Part shown: piece by piece, positions 28,781 to 37,917 of the stretch
How positions within the stretch are numbered: position 1 is the stretch's first letter
How the letters are laid out: every line of letters starts with the position of its first letter
From: Frateuria hangzhouensis
GTDB lineage: Bacteria > Pseudomonadota > Gammaproteobacteria > Xanthomonadales > Rhodanobacteraceae
Assembly (NCBI RefSeq): GCF_026410505.1
Contig: NZ_JAPMIU010000007.1
Location: 62,001 to 126,000 of the forward strand
Direction of reading: 5' to 3'
Length of the DNA: 64,000 nt
The notes under the pieces: model-generated
Databases searched by the model: none
Seen by the model: only the letters and a program-made list of their open reading frames with translations
Told to the model about the DNA's origin: nothing
Made by a program: the position numbers and the translations under genes

Positions 28781-29611
28781 ATGTCCACTGTCCAGCCCGG
28801 CAGCCTGTCGGTCGTCGCCACGCCGATCGGCCATCGCGACGACATCTCCGCGCGCGCGATCGCCACCCTGCGCGCGGCTGACGTGATCGCCGCCGAAGAC
28901 ACCCGCCACAGCCGACCGCTGCTGCTTCACCACAACATCGACACGCCACTGGTCGCGTTGCACGAGCACAACGAGCGCGAGGCGGTCGACGGGCTGGTGC
29001 GGCGGATGCTCGCGGGGCAATCGGTGGCGTTGATCTCCGATGCGGGCACGCCGCTGGTCAGCGACCCGGGTTTCCGTCTGGTGCGCGCGGCGCGGGCGGC
29101 CGGCATCCGCTGCGTGCCGCTGCCGGGCGCCTGCGCCGCGATCGCGGCGCTGTCGGTGGCCGGGCTGCCCAGCGACCGCTTCGTGTTCGAGGGTTTCCTG
29201 CCGCCGAAGGCAGCCGCGCGACGCAGCCGGCTGCAGGAACTGGCCGGCGAGCCGCGCACGCTCATCTTCTATGAGTCCTCGCATCGCGTGGCCGAGAGCC
29301 TGGCCGACATGCGCGAGGTGTTCGGCGGCGCGCGCGAGGCGGTGCTGGCGCGCGAGCTGACCAAAATGTTCGAGACGGTGATCGGCGAGCCGCTGGCGGA
29401 GTTGGCTGCACGCGTGGCCGGCGACCCGGACCAGCAGCGTGGCGAGTGCGTGTTGCTGGTCACCGGCCGCGGCGAGGAGACGGACGCGCGCCTGGCCGAA
29501 GGGCAGCGTATTTTTGCGCTGCTGCGCGAGGAATTGCCGCCGGCCAAGGCTGCCAAGTTGGCGGCAGCCATTACCGGTGCACCGCGCAAGAGCCTCTACG
29601 AGGCTTCGTAG
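28781..29611 (+). CDS. rsmI: 16S rRNA (cytidine1402-2'-O)-methyltransferase
   Basis: A 276-residue SAM-dependent methyltransferase that modifies the ribose of C1402 in the decoding centre, next to the N4 methylation made by RsmH encoded about 1.4 kb downstream. Family marks: LSVVATPIGHRDDISARAI, VIAAEDTRHSRPLL, LISDAGTPLVSDPGFRLV, GEPRTLIFYESSHRVAESL. Start ATG 28781 matches the family N terminus. A REP-B lies seven bases after the stop and the RNase P RNA promoter follows. Confidence 0.96.
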   Translation: MSTVQPGSLSVVATPIGHRDDISARAIATLRAADVIAAEDTRHSRPLLLHHNIDTPLVALHEHNEREAVDGLVRRMLAGQSVALISDAGTPLVSDPGFRLVRAARAAGIRCVPLPGACAAIAALSVAGLPSDRFVFEGFLPPKAAARRSRLQELAGEPRTLIFYESSHRVAESLADMREVFGGAREAVLARELTKMFETVIGEPLAELAARVAGDPDQQRGECVLLVTGRGEETDARLAEGQRIFALLREELPPAKAAKLAAAITGAPRKSLYEAS

Positions 29612-29617
29612 GCCGGC

Positions 29618-29677
29618 GTAGGGTGGGCTTCAGCCCACCGTCTGCGATGTGCCGATGGTGGGCTGAAGCCCACCCTA
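29618..29677. repeat. REP-B element
   Basis: The left arm GTAGGGTGGGCTTCAGCCCA and the right arm TGGGCTGAAGCCCACCCTAC are exact inverted copies, as at 5131. It sits between the rsmI stop and the rnpB promoter and may insulate the two transcripts. Confidence 0.92.
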
Positions 29678-29691
29678 CGCCCGTCCTCGGC

Positions 29692-29697
29692 TAGAAT
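29692..29697 (+). promoter_or_regulatory. rnpB: -10 box of rnpB
   Basis: TAGAAT ends eight bases before the predicted 5' end of RNase P RNA. No convincing -35 is seen; that region would overlap the right arm of the REP-B element. Confidence 0.6.
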
Positions 29698-29705
29698 GGC
29701 GTGCG

Positions 29706-30083
<378 letters not shown>

Positions 30084-30117
30084 TTTGGATGGCGCGCCTC
30101 GCGGCGTTGCCAGGGAA

Positions 30118-30161
30118 AGGGCCAGGGTGGCGCGGAGGATCGCGCCGTCCTGGCCCTTTTT
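30118..30161 (+). terminator. Rho-independent terminator after rnpB
   Basis: AGGGCCAGG (30118-30126) pairs with CCTGGCCCT (30149-30157), with an inner GGCGCG/CGCGCC pairing, followed by TTTTT. It is about 35 bp beyond the RNase P RNA end. Confidence 0.9.
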
Positions 30162-30175
30162 CGTGCAGCTTCTCC

Positions 30176-30257
30176 GTAGGAGCGCCCTTGGGCGGGACCG
30201 CGGCGGAGGATTCGCGGCAGGGATGAGCATGGCGGTCGCGCCCAAGGGCGCTCCTGC
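30176..30257. repeat. REP-A element, GCGCCCTTGGGCG variant
   Basis: The left arm GTAGGAGCGCCCTTGGGCGG and the right arm CGCGCCCAAGGGCGCTCCTG are inverted copies. It lies just after the rnpB terminator. From 30258 to the mraZ promoter (30443) I see no gene. Confidence 0.9.
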
Positions 30258-30443
30258 AGGGAGCTGGGGCTGAACGGGTAGTTCATGCCAGCGCTTGTCC
30301 GGACGGGGGAAAGCCCGTGATCTGCCTCACGCCCCGTTTGGAAATTCTCCCTGCTTTCAAGCACCTTGCGTACCTTCCTCTGAAACGGCTGGAAATGCTT
30401 CCACACTTCCGCCTTTCTCCTTGATTCACAAGCAAAAATCCCC

Positions 30444-30472
30444 TTGACGTCTCAAAAGGCGAGACGTATCGT
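30444..30472 (+). promoter_or_regulatory. Sigma-70 promoter of the dcw cluster
   Basis: A -35 TTGACG (30444-30449) and -10 TATCGT (30467-30472) are separated by 17 bases. The spacer carries an exact inverted repeat ACGTCTC...GAGACGT (30447-30453 and 30461-30467) that overlaps both boxes. The MraZ binding repeats start at the last base pair of the -10 box. Confidence 0.75.
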
Positions 30473-30506
30473 GGGACCCTGTGTGAAATCGTGGGAATCA
30501 GTGGAG
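30471..30506 (+). promoter_or_regulatory. MraZ operator: four 10-bp-spaced GTGGGA-like repeats
   Basis: GTGGGA (30471), GTGTGA (30481), GTGGGA (30491) and GTGGAG (30501) recur with an exact period of ten bases between the -10 box and the mraZ start. MraZ proteins of other bacteria bind direct TGGGN repeats with ten-base periodicity at their own promoter, so this is very likely the autoregulatory site of the whole cluster. The fourth copy doubles as the ribosome-binding region. Confidence 0.85.
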
Positions 30507-30515
30507 TCCGCACGG

Positions 30516-30962
30516 GTGTTCCAGGGCGAAACCGCCATCACCGTTGATGACAAGGGCCGACTGGCCATCCCGACTGCGTATCGGGAGCTGGTCGCGGGCG
30601 CCTGCGCCAATCGATTGGTGGTCACCTACAGCCCGTTCGAGATGGGGTGCCTGTGGCTGTACCCCTTCGCCGAGTGGGAAACGGTGCGCGACCAGGTCAA
30701 TGCGCTGCCGATGGTCAAGGCGTCCCACCGCAACCTGCAGATGAAGCTGGTGGGCGCGGCGACTGTGGTCGAGCCCGATGGCGCCTCGCGCATCCTGTTG
30801 CCGGCCAGCCAGCGCGGCGCCGCCGGCATCGAGAAGAAAGCGGTGCTGCTGGGCATGGGCAACAAGTTCGAGCTGTGGAGCGAGCAGGCGCATCTGGCCA
30901 AGATCCGCCAGACCCTCGGCGAAGACGACATCACTGACGACATGGCGGACCTGCGCCTGTAA
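30516..30962 (+). CDS. mraZ: Transcriptional regulator MraZ
   Basis: A 148-residue DNA-binding protein that represses its own promoter and so the division and wall cluster; it forms a ring of two-lobed subunits. Each lobe has a swapped-hairpin AbrB-like fold: lobe 1 starts [20 protein letters not shown], lobe 2 [18 protein letters not shown]; the DxxGR pattern is complete in lobe 1 and is DGASR in lobe 2. I chose GTG 30516 with GGAG nine bases upstream; a longer frame from TTG 30444 would begin inside the promoter. rsmH follows 47 bp later. Confidence 0.95.
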   Translation: MFQGETAITVDDKGRLAIPTAYRELVAGACANRLVVTYSPFEMGCLWLYPFAEWETVRDQVNALPMVKASHRNLQMKLVGAATVVEPDGASRILLPASQRGAAGIEKKAVLLGMGNKFELWSEQAHLAKIRQTLGEDDITDDMADLRL

Positions 30963-31009
30963 GGCGCGGGTTTTCGGTGCAGGAATTTCGACGGGACGGG
31001 AGGTGCGGC

Positions 31010-31930
31010 GTGGCCGAGTTGCGGCACATCCCGGTGATGCTGGGCGAAGCGGTGGAGGGCCTTGCCGTGCAGGCAGGCGGGCGATATCTGGATGGCACCT
31101 TCGGGCGCGGCGGTCACGCTCGCGCGGTGCTGTCGCGCCTGGGCCCCGATGGCCGGCTGCTGCTGATGGACCGCGACCCGACCGCGATTGCCACCGCGCG
31201 CGAAGCGTTCGCGGCCGATCCGCGCGTGTCGATCCGCCATGGCAATTTCGCCGAGCTCGGCGAATGGGACGAAACCGCCGCCGGCCTGGATGGCGTGCTG
31301 CTGGACCTGGGCGTGTCCTCGCCGCAGCTGGACGAGGCCGCGCGCGGCTTCAGCTTCATGGCCGACGCGCCGCTGGACATGCGCATGGACACCAGCCAGG
31401 GCGAGAGCGCAGCGGAATTCCTGGCTCGCGCCGACGAGCGCGAGATCGCCGACGTGCTGTGGACCTTCGGTGAGGAGCGCTTCAGCCGCAAGATCGCCCG
31501 CGCGATTCTTGCGCGCCGCGACGAGGCGCCGATCGCGCGCACCGGCGAGCTGGCCGCGCTGATCGAGCGCACCATCGGCCGCCGCGAGCCGGGCAAGCAC
31601 CCGGCCACGCGCAGCTTCCAGGCCGTGCGGATCCGCGTGAACGGTGAGCTCGATGCGGTGCAGCGCGGGCTTGATGCGGCGCTGGAACGGCTCAAGGTCG
31701 GCGGACGGCTGTCGGTGATCAGCTTCCACTCGCTGGAGGACCGTACGGTCAAACAGTTCATCCGCGACCATTCCGGGCGCGTGCAGGGCAGCCGGCGCGG
31801 TCCGCCGGTGGCTGCGAAGCCCGCGCGGCTGGCGGCGCTGGGCAAGGCCCGCTTTCCGTCCGACGAGGAGCTGGCGATCAATCCGCGCGCCCGCTCGGCG
31901 GTGCTGCGCGTGGCGGAGAAACTCGCATGA
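31010..31930 (+). CDS. rsmH: 16S rRNA (cytosine1402-N4)-methyltransferase
   Basis: A SAM-dependent enzyme that methylates N4 of C1402 in 16S rRNA, the same nucleotide as RsmI. The 306-residue protein shows [29 protein letters not shown] (SAM site), [34 protein letters not shown] and [19 protein letters not shown]. The GTG at 31010 follows GGGAGG by seven bases and aligns with the family N terminus; GTG 30977 is in frame but less likely. Its stop overlaps the ftsL start (ATGA). Confidence 0.95.
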   Translation: MAELRHIPVMLGEAVEGLAVQAGGRYLDGTFGRGGHARAVLSRLGPDGRLLLMDRDPTAIATAREAFAADPRVSIRHGNFAELGEWDETAAGLDGVLLDLGVSSPQLDEAARGFSFMADAPLDMRMDTSQGESAAEFLARADEREIADVLWTFGEERFSRKIARAILARRDEAPIARTGELAALIERTIGRREPGKHPATRSFQAVRIRVNGELDAVQRGLDAALERLKVGGRLSVISFHSLEDRTVKQFIRDHSGRVQGSRRGPPVAAKPARLAALGKARFPSDEELAINPRARSAVLRVAEKLA

Positions 31931-32199
31931 AGGCCCTCGGCGGCGTCACGCTGGTGATCCTGCTGCTGGCCATGCTGGCCAGCGCGATCGGCGTGGTGTG
32001 GACGCGCCACGAGAGCCGCGTGCTGTTTGTCGAGCTGACCCGCCTGCAGAACCAGCGCGACGAGCTCAACGTCGAGTACGGCCGGCTCGAACTGGAGCAG
32101 GCCACCTGGGCCGAGCCGCGCCGGATCGATACCGAGGCTCGCAGCAAACTCGGCATGCTCGCGCCCAAGCCGCAAGACATTCAGCTGGTGCGCCGATGA
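31927..32199 (+). CDS. ftsL: Cell division protein FtsL
   Basis: A 90-residue bitopic division protein that forms the FtsQLB complex and helps switch on FtsWI at the septum. A single membrane helix ([20 protein letters not shown], about residues 5-24) is followed by a periplasmic coiled coil with a leucine-rich register ([20 protein letters not shown]). Sequence conservation in FtsL is low, so identity rests on size, topology and position between rsmH and ftsI, with four-base overlaps on both sides. Confidence 0.93.
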   Translation: MKALGGVTLVILLLAMLASAIGVVWTRHESRVLFVELTRLQNQRDELNVEYGRLELEQATWAEPRRIDTEARSKLGMLAPKPQDIQLVRR

Positions 32200-34001
32200 G
32201 TCCGCGTCGCCCGCTCCCGCCGCCTTCTTCCGGCCGCCGCCGTGGCACCGGCCCCAGTCCGCGCAAGCGCATGATGCTGGTGGCCGGCGTGCTGTCGCTG
32301 GCTTCGCTGGGGCTGGTCGCGCGCGCATTCGATTTGCAGGTGGTGCGCAAGGAGTTCTACCAGGAACAGGCCGACGCGCGCTTCCTGCGCGAAGTGCCGA
32401 TCCCGGTGTCGCGCGGCACCATCTTCGACCGCAATGGCGAGCCGCTGGCCGTGTCCACGCCGGTCATGTCGATCTGGGCCAACCCGCCGAAGGTGCTGGA
32501 GAACGCCGATCGCATTCCCGCGCTCGCCGCGGCGCTGGGCGTGGACGCCGGCGAGCTGAAAGACCGCCTGGCCCAACGCGCCGGCCGCGAATTCGTCTAC
32601 CTGCGCCGGCAGATGCCGCCGGAGGCGGCGCAGGCCGTGCTCGACCTGGACATTCCGGGTGTCAACAGCCAGCGCGAGTACCGCCGCTACTACCCGTCCG
32701 GCGAAGTGACCGCGCACGTGCTCGGTTTCACCAATATCGACGACCACGGCCAGGAAGGGCTGGAATTGGCCTTCGACGACTGGCTGTCTGGCCAGCCCGG
32801 CGCCAAGCGGGTGATCCGCGACCGCATGGGTCGCGTGGTAGAGGACGTCGAGCAAGTGCGTGAGCCCAAGCCGGGCAAGAGCCTCACGCTGAGCATCGAC
32901 CGGCGCTTGCAGTTCCTCGCCTACAACGAGCTGAAGAAGGCCCTGGCCGAATTCGAGGCCGCCTCCGGCTCGATGGTGATCCTCGACGTGCCCACCGGCG
33001 AGGTGCTGGCGATGGTCAACCTGCCGACCTACAACCCCAATGCGCTGGCCGGCAGCAAGTTCTCCGACCGGCGCAATCGCGCCGTCACCGACCTGGTCGA
33101 GCCCGGCTCGACGATCAAGCCGGTGCTGATGGCCGCGGCGCTGTCCAGCGGGAAATACACGCCCACCAGTCCGTTGATCGACACCACCGGCGGTCATTGG
33201 TACTTCCAGGGCAAGGACATCCGCGACACGCACAACTACGGCCTGCTCACGCCCACCGGCGTGATCACCAAGTCGAGCAACGTGGGCGCTGCGCATATCG
33301 CCATGACGCTGGACACGGCGTTCATGTACAACACCTACCGCGCGTTCGGCTTCGGCAACAGCACCGAGAGCGGCTTTCCCGGCGAGTCCTCCGGCCTGCT
33401 TCGGATCGGCCGCGACTGGCGTCCGCTGGAGCAGGCGATCATGGGCTACGGCTACGGCCTGAACGTGACGCCGCTGCAATTGGCCAACGCCTACGCGACG
33501 CTGGGCGACCACGGCGTGATGCACACGCCGAGCTTCATCAAGGATGCGGGCAACGCGCCCAAGGCGATCGTTTCGCGACAGGTCGCCGACGAGATCGTCA
33601 AGATGATGGAGACGGTAACGGCACCGGGCGGCACCGCCACCACCGCGCGCATCGCCAACTACATCGTCGCGGGCAAGACCGGCACGGCGCACAAGGCCAA
33701 CGCCGGCGGTTATTCGCGCAGCAACTACACGGCGGCCTTCGCCGGGCTGGTCCCGGCAACCCATCCGCGGCTGGTCGGCGTAGTGGTGATCGACGATCCC
33801 CAGAAGCGCAGCTACTACGGCGGCACCGTCTCGGCGCCGGTATTCGCGCGGGTGATGGAGGGGGCGCTGCGCCTGCTCGACGTTCCCCCGGACAACATCG
33901 GCCGCTGGTACGCCGGCGGGCCATTGACCCCGAACGGCCTGGCCGGCAGCAAGCCGCCGACCGACCGGCCGATCGACGACGTGCCACTGGAGGAGCCGTG
34001 A
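32196..34001 (+). CDS. ftsI: Septal peptidoglycan transpeptidase FtsI (PBP3)
   Basis: A class B penicillin-binding protein that cross-links septal peptidoglycan together with FtsW. The 601-residue protein has a basic cytoplasmic tail, one membrane helix (about 26-44), a pedestal domain beginning VSRGTIFDRNGEPLAVS and a transpeptidase domain with STIK (active serine 305), SSN (361-362, SxN) and KTGT (494-497). All catalytic motifs are intact. The start overlaps the ftsL stop (ATGA); the stop overlaps murE (GTGA). Confidence 0.97.
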   Translation: MSPRRPLPPPSSGRRRGTGPSPRKRMMLVAGVLSLASLGLVARAFDLQVVRKEFYQEQADARFLREVPIPVSRGTIFDRNGEPLAVSTPVMSIWANPPKVLENADRIPALAAALGVDAGELKDRLAQRAGREFVYLRRQMPPEAAQAVLDLDIPGVNSQREYRRYYPSGEVTAHVLGFTNIDDHGQEGLELAFDDWLSGQPGAKRVIRDRMGRVVEDVEQVREPKPGKSLTLSIDRRLQFLAYNELKKALAEFEAASGSMVILDVPTGEVLAMVNLPTYNPNALAGSKFSDRRNRAVTDLVEPGSTIKPVLMAAALSSGKYTPTSPLIDTTGGHWYFQGKDIRDTHNYGLLTPTGVITKSSNVGAAHIAMTLDTAFMYNTYRAFGFGNSTESGFPGESSGLLRIGRDWRPLEQAIMGYGYGLNVTPLQLANAYATLGDHGVMHTPSFIKDAGNAPKAIVSRQVADEIVKMMETVTAPGGTATTARIANYIVAGKTGTAHKANAGGYSRSNYTAAFAGLVPATHPRLVGVVVIDDPQKRSYYGGTVSAPVFARVMEGALRLLDVPPDNIGRWYAGGPLTPNGLAGSKPPTDRPIDDVPLEEP

Positions 34002-35479
34002 CCGCGCGACTTCTCACCCCGTTGCTGGAAGGTTTCGCCGACGCAGGTGCGCTCGGCGATCTTCGTATCTGCGGGCTGACCCTGGACTCGCGCCAGGTGC
34101 AGCCGGGCGAGGCGTTCATCGCGCTGCGCGGCACCCGCGCGCACGGCATCGCCTTCGCTGCCGAAGCGGTGGCGCGCGGCGCTGCGCTGGTGTTGGCCGA
34201 AGCGCCGATGGTGGCCGGCTTCACGCCGGGCGTGCCGGTCCTGTGGATTGACGATCTGCACGCGCGCCTGGGTGAGATCGCCGCGCGCTTCTACGATCAT
34301 CCGTCGCGCGCGCTGCGCGTGGTGGGCGTCACTGGCACCAACGGCAAAACCTCCACGGTGCAGCTGGTCACCCAGGCGCTGGCGCGGCTGGGCCATCGCG
34401 CGGCCAGCATCGGGACGCTCGGCGCGGGTTTCCATGGCCGGCTGGACGAGGGCGAGCGGACCACGCCCGACGCAATCAACGTGCAGCGCCTGCTGGCGCA
34501 GTTCCGCGATCAGGGTGCGCAGTTCGTCGCGATGGAGGTGTCCTCGCACGCGCTCGAGCAGGGCCGCGTGGGCGCGGTGGCGTTCGAGGTGGCTGCGTTC
34601 ACCAACCTCACCCGCGACCATCTCGACTACCACGGCACGATGGAAGCCTACGGCGCGGCCAAGGCACGGCTGTTCGCCTGGCCTGGGCTGAAGGCAGCGG
34701 CGATCAACGTGGACGATGCGTTCGGTCGCGAGTTGGCCGCACGCCTGCCGCAAAGCGTGCGGGCATGGCGCACCAGCGCCGCCGGCGCGTCGGCGGAGGT
34801 GACCGCACGCGCCATCGCCACGTCCGCCGAAGGCCTGGCCTTCGAGCTGTGCACGACGTGGGGCGAGCATTCGCTGCGCAGCGCGCTGCTCGGCCGTTTC
34901 AATGTCGAGAACCTGCTGACCGTGGTCGCCTGCCTGGGCGCGCTGGGCGAGCCATTCGCGCGCATCGTCGAGGCGGTTGAGGCGCTCACCCCGGTCAACG
35001 GCCGCATGAACCGCCTCGGCGGCGACGGTCGCCATCCGCTGGTGGTGGTCGACTACGCGCACACCCCCGACGCGCTCGAGCAGGCGCTGACCGCGCTGCG
35101 CGCGCATTGCGCCGGGCAGCTGATCTGCGTATTTGGCTGCGGCGGCGAGCGCGATGCGGGCAAGCGCCCGCAGATGGGCGCGATCGCCGAGCGCCTGGCG
35201 GACGTGGCGATCGTCACCGACGACAACCCGCGCGGCGAAGACGGCGACGCGATCGTGGCGCAGATCCGCGCCGGCATGCAGGCGCCGGCGGCGATCGAAC
35301 GCGACCGCGCCGCGGCGATCGGCCTGGCCCTCGCCCGTGCCGGCACCGACGACGTCGTGCTGATCGCCGGCAAGGGCCACGAAACCTACCAGGAGGGCGC
35401 CGCCGGCAAGCGCCCGTTCGATGACCTCGCCATCGCACGCGCCGCGCTCGAACGACCGGCCACGGAGAACCACGCATGA
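33998..35479 (+). CDS. murE: UDP-MurNAc-dipeptide:meso-diaminopimelate ligase
   Basis: It adds the third stem amino acid to the UDP-MurNAc precursor in the cytoplasm. The 493-residue Mur ligase has P-loop TGTNGKTS (112-119), the central AMEVSSHALEQGR motif and the DNPR tetrad at 409-412 that recognises meso-diaminopimelate, so the wall is of the usual Gram-negative type. The start is GTG 33998, overlapping the ftsI stop. An ATGA overlap joins it to murF. In xanthomonads the dipeptide substrate may come from MurD2/MurL; see the murD finding. Confidence 0.97.
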   Translation: MTARLLTPLLEGFADAGALGDLRICGLTLDSRQVQPGEAFIALRGTRAHGIAFAAEAVARGAALVLAEAPMVAGFTPGVPVLWIDDLHARLGEIAARFYDHPSRALRVVGVTGTNGKTSTVQLVTQALARLGHRAASIGTLGAGFHGRLDEGERTTPDAINVQRLLAQFRDQGAQFVAMEVSSHALEQGRVGAVAFEVAAFTNLTRDHLDYHGTMEAYGAAKARLFAWPGLKAAAINVDDAFGRELAARLPQSVRAWRTSAAGASAEVTARAIATSAEGLAFELCTTWGEHSLRSALLGRFNVENLLTVVACLGALGEPFARIVEAVEALTPVNGRMNRLGGDGRHPLVVVDYAHTPDALEQALTALRAHCAGQLICVFGCGGERDAGKRPQMGAIAERLADVAIVTDDNPRGEDGDAIVAQIRAGMQAPAAIERDRAAAIGLALARAGTDDVVLIAGKGHETYQEGAAGKRPFDDLAIARAALERPATENHA

Positions 35480-36843
35480 TGCGCCTGGGCGAAATCGCGG
35501 TGTGGACCGGCGGCCGCCTGCTCGGCGCCGACCTGGAAGTGGGCGGGGTGGCGATCGACACCCGCCGGCTGCAGCCGGGCGAGCTGTTCGTGGCGATCCG
35601 CGGCGAGCGCGTCGATGGCCACGACTTCGTGCGCGAGGCCGCGCTGCGCGGCGCCGCGGCGGCACTGGTCACGCGCCGTGTCGACGTGGACATCCCGCAG
35701 GTACTGGTCAACGACACCCAGCTTGCGCTCGGCGACCTGGCCAGCGCGGTGCGCGCGCAGCGCGACGTGCGCGTGGTCGGCATCACCGGCTCCAACGGCA
35801 AGACCACGGTCAAGACACTGACCGCCTCGATCCTCTCGCGCCACGGCCGCACCCACGTCAACGCGGGCAACTACAACAACGAGCTCGGCCTGCCGCTGAC
35901 GCTGCTGGCGATGCCGGCCGACAGCGAATATGCCGTGCTGGAGATGGGCGCGGGCAAGCCGGGCGACATTGCCTACCTGGCCGCCATCGCGCGGCCCGAT
36001 ATCGGCCTCGTCAACACCATCGCGCCGGCGCACCTTGAACGCATGGGCAGCCTGGAGGGCGTGGCCGAAACCAAGGGCGCGCTGTACCAGGCGCTGCCGG
36101 CGGACGGCGTGGCGATCATCAACGACGACGATGCCTTCGCCGGCTTCTTCGAAGGCCTGGCCGGTTCGCGCGCGACGCTGCATTTCGGCCTCGGCGGCCA
36201 GGTCGACGTTGGCGCGACCATTCTCGAGCAACGGGTGGACGGCTCGCGCTTCCTGCTGCGCACGCCCGAGGGCGGGGCCGAGGTGGCGCTGCCGCTGGCC
36301 GGACGCCACAACATCGCCAACGCGCTTGCTGCTGCGTCGATCGCGCTGGCGCTCGAGGTGCCATTGGCGACCATCGTCGCCGGCCTGCTGCACGTGCCGG
36401 GCGTGGCCGGGCGGCTGCGCAGCGAGGCGATGCCGGGTGGCTGGACGCTGATCGACGACAGTTACAACGCCAATCCTGGTTCGGTCGGCGCCGCGATCGA
36501 CACGCTGGCGCTGGCTTCCGGCGAGCGCTGGCTGGTACTCGGCGACATGGCCGAGCTCGGTCCCGAAGCGCGCGGGCTGCACGAGGGCATCGGCGCGCGT
36601 GCGAAGGCCGCCGGCATCGAACGGCTGTTCGCGGTCGGCGCGCTGAGTGCCGCCGCGGCCAAGGCGTTTGGCCCGGACGCCGAGCACCACGCGGACAAGG
36701 CCGCGCTGGCCACCTCGCTCGCGCGCCAGCTGCACGCCGGCGTGACCTGCCTGGTCAAGGGCTCGCGCTCGGCCGGCATGGAGCAGGTCGTGTCGGCGCT
36801 CAAACAAACCCACGCCTCCGGAGGCCCCGTCGATGCTGCTTGA
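35476..36843 (+). CDS. murF: UDP-MurNAc-tripeptide:D-Ala-D-Ala ligase
   Basis: It attaches D-Ala-D-Ala, made by the DdlB encoded downstream, to complete the UDP-MurNAc-pentapeptide. The 455-residue Mur ligase shows [13 protein letters not shown] (P-loop), [26 protein letters not shown] and [17 protein letters not shown], all typical of MurF. Overlaps: ATGA with murE, 11 bp with mraY, so ribosomes probably pass from gene to gene. Confidence 0.97.
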   Translation: MMRLGEIAVWTGGRLLGADLEVGGVAIDTRRLQPGELFVAIRGERVDGHDFVREAALRGAAAALVTRRVDVDIPQVLVNDTQLALGDLASAVRAQRDVRVVGITGSNGKTTVKTLTASILSRHGRTHVNAGNYNNELGLPLTLLAMPADSEYAVLEMGAGKPGDIAYLAAIARPDIGLVNTIAPAHLERMGSLEGVAETKGALYQALPADGVAIINDDDAFAGFFEGLAGSRATLHFGLGGQVDVGATILEQRVDGSRFLLRTPEGGAEVALPLAGRHNIANALAAASIALALEVPLATIVAGLLHVPGVAGRLRSEAMPGGWTLIDDSYNANPGSVGAAIDTLALASGERWLVLGDMAELGPEARGLHEGIGARAKAAGIERLFAVGALSAAAAKAFGPDAEHHADKAALATSLARQLHAGVTCLVKGSRSAGMEQVVSALKQTHASGGPVDAA

Positions 36844-37915
36844 GCTGGCCGACTGGATGGCACGGCATTTCACCGCTCTGCACCTGTTCCAGTACATCAC
36901 CTTCCGCACGATCATGGCCGCGCTCACCGCGCTGGCGATGTCGCTGCTGCTGGGTCCGGGCCTGATCATGCGGCTGGCCGCGCTGAAGGCCGGGCAGGTG
37001 GTGCGCAGCGACGGCCCGCAGACGCACCTGGTCAAGGCCGGCACGCCGACCATGGGTGGCGTGATGATCCTGCTGGCGATCGCCATCGCCACGCTGCTGT
37101 GGGCCGACCTGCACAACCGTTACGTGTGGATCGTGCTGGCGGTGCTGATCGCCTTCGGCGCGGTCGGCTTCTACGACGACTACAAGAAGCTGGTGCTCAA
37201 GGACAGCCGTGGGCTGGCCTCGCGCTGGAAGTATTTCTGGCAGTCGGTGTTCGGCCTGGCCGCGGCGGCGTTCCTCTACAAGACCGCCGCGCTGCCGGCC
37301 GAGACCGCGCTGTACGTGCCGCTGTTCAAGCAGGTGGCCTTGCCGCTGGGCGTGTTGTTCGTGGTGGTTGCCTACTTCATGGTGGTCGGCTTCTCCAACG
37401 CGGTGAACCTCACCGACGGGCTCGATGGCCTGGCGATCATGCCCTCGGTGCTGGTGTCCGGCGCGCTCGGCGTGTTCGCCTACCTGGCCGGCAACAAGGT
37501 GTTCTCCGAATACCTGGGCATCCCCTCGATTCCCGGCGCGGGCGAGCTGTCGATCTTCTGCGGCGCGATGGCCGGCGCGGGGCTGGGCTTCCTCTGGTTC
37601 AACACCTACCCGGCGCAGGTATTCATGGGCGACGTCGGCGCGCTCGCCATCGGCGCGGCGCTGGCCTGCGTGGCGGTGATCGTGCGCCAGGAGATCGTGC
37701 TGATCGTGATGGGCGGCGTGTTCGTGCTGGAGACCGTCTCGGTGATGCTGCAGGTGGCGAGCTTCAAGCTCACCGGCAAGCGCATCTTCCGCATGGCGCC
37801 GATCCACCACCACTTCGAGCTCAAGGGCTGGCCTGAGCCGCGGGTGATCGTGCGGTTCTGGATCATCAGCGTCGTGCTGGTGTTGATCGGTCTTGCCACG
37901 TTGAAGGTGCGCTGA
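36833..37915 (+). CDS. mraY: Phospho-MurNAc-pentapeptide translocase
   Basis: It transfers phospho-MurNAc-pentapeptide to undecaprenyl phosphate, giving lipid I at the inner membrane. The 360-residue polytopic protein has about ten membrane helices. Conserved cytoplasmic segments are [43 protein letters not shown] (catalytic aspartates) and [11 protein letters not shown], with [17 protein letters not shown] (the HHH loop) near the C terminus. The ATG lies inside the murF 3' end. ftsW starts two bases after the stop, where E. coli and most relatives have murD. Confidence 0.97.
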   Translation: MLLELADWMARHFTALHLFQYITFRTIMAALTALAMSLLLGPGLIMRLAALKAGQVVRSDGPQTHLVKAGTPTMGGVMILLAIAIATLLWADLHNRYVWIVLAVLIAFGAVGFYDDYKKLVLKDSRGLASRWKYFWQSVFGLAAAAFLYKTAALPAETALYVPLFKQVALPLGVLFVVVAYFMVVGFSNAVNLTDGLDGLAIMPSVLVSGALGVFAYLAGNKVFSEYLGIPSIPGAGELSIFCGAMAGAGLGFLWFNTYPAQVFMGDVGALAIGAALACVAVIVRQEIVLIVMGGVFVLETVSVMLQVASFKLTGKRIFRMAPIHHHFELKGWPEPRVIVRFWIISVVLVLIGLATLKVR

Positions 37916-37917
37916 CG

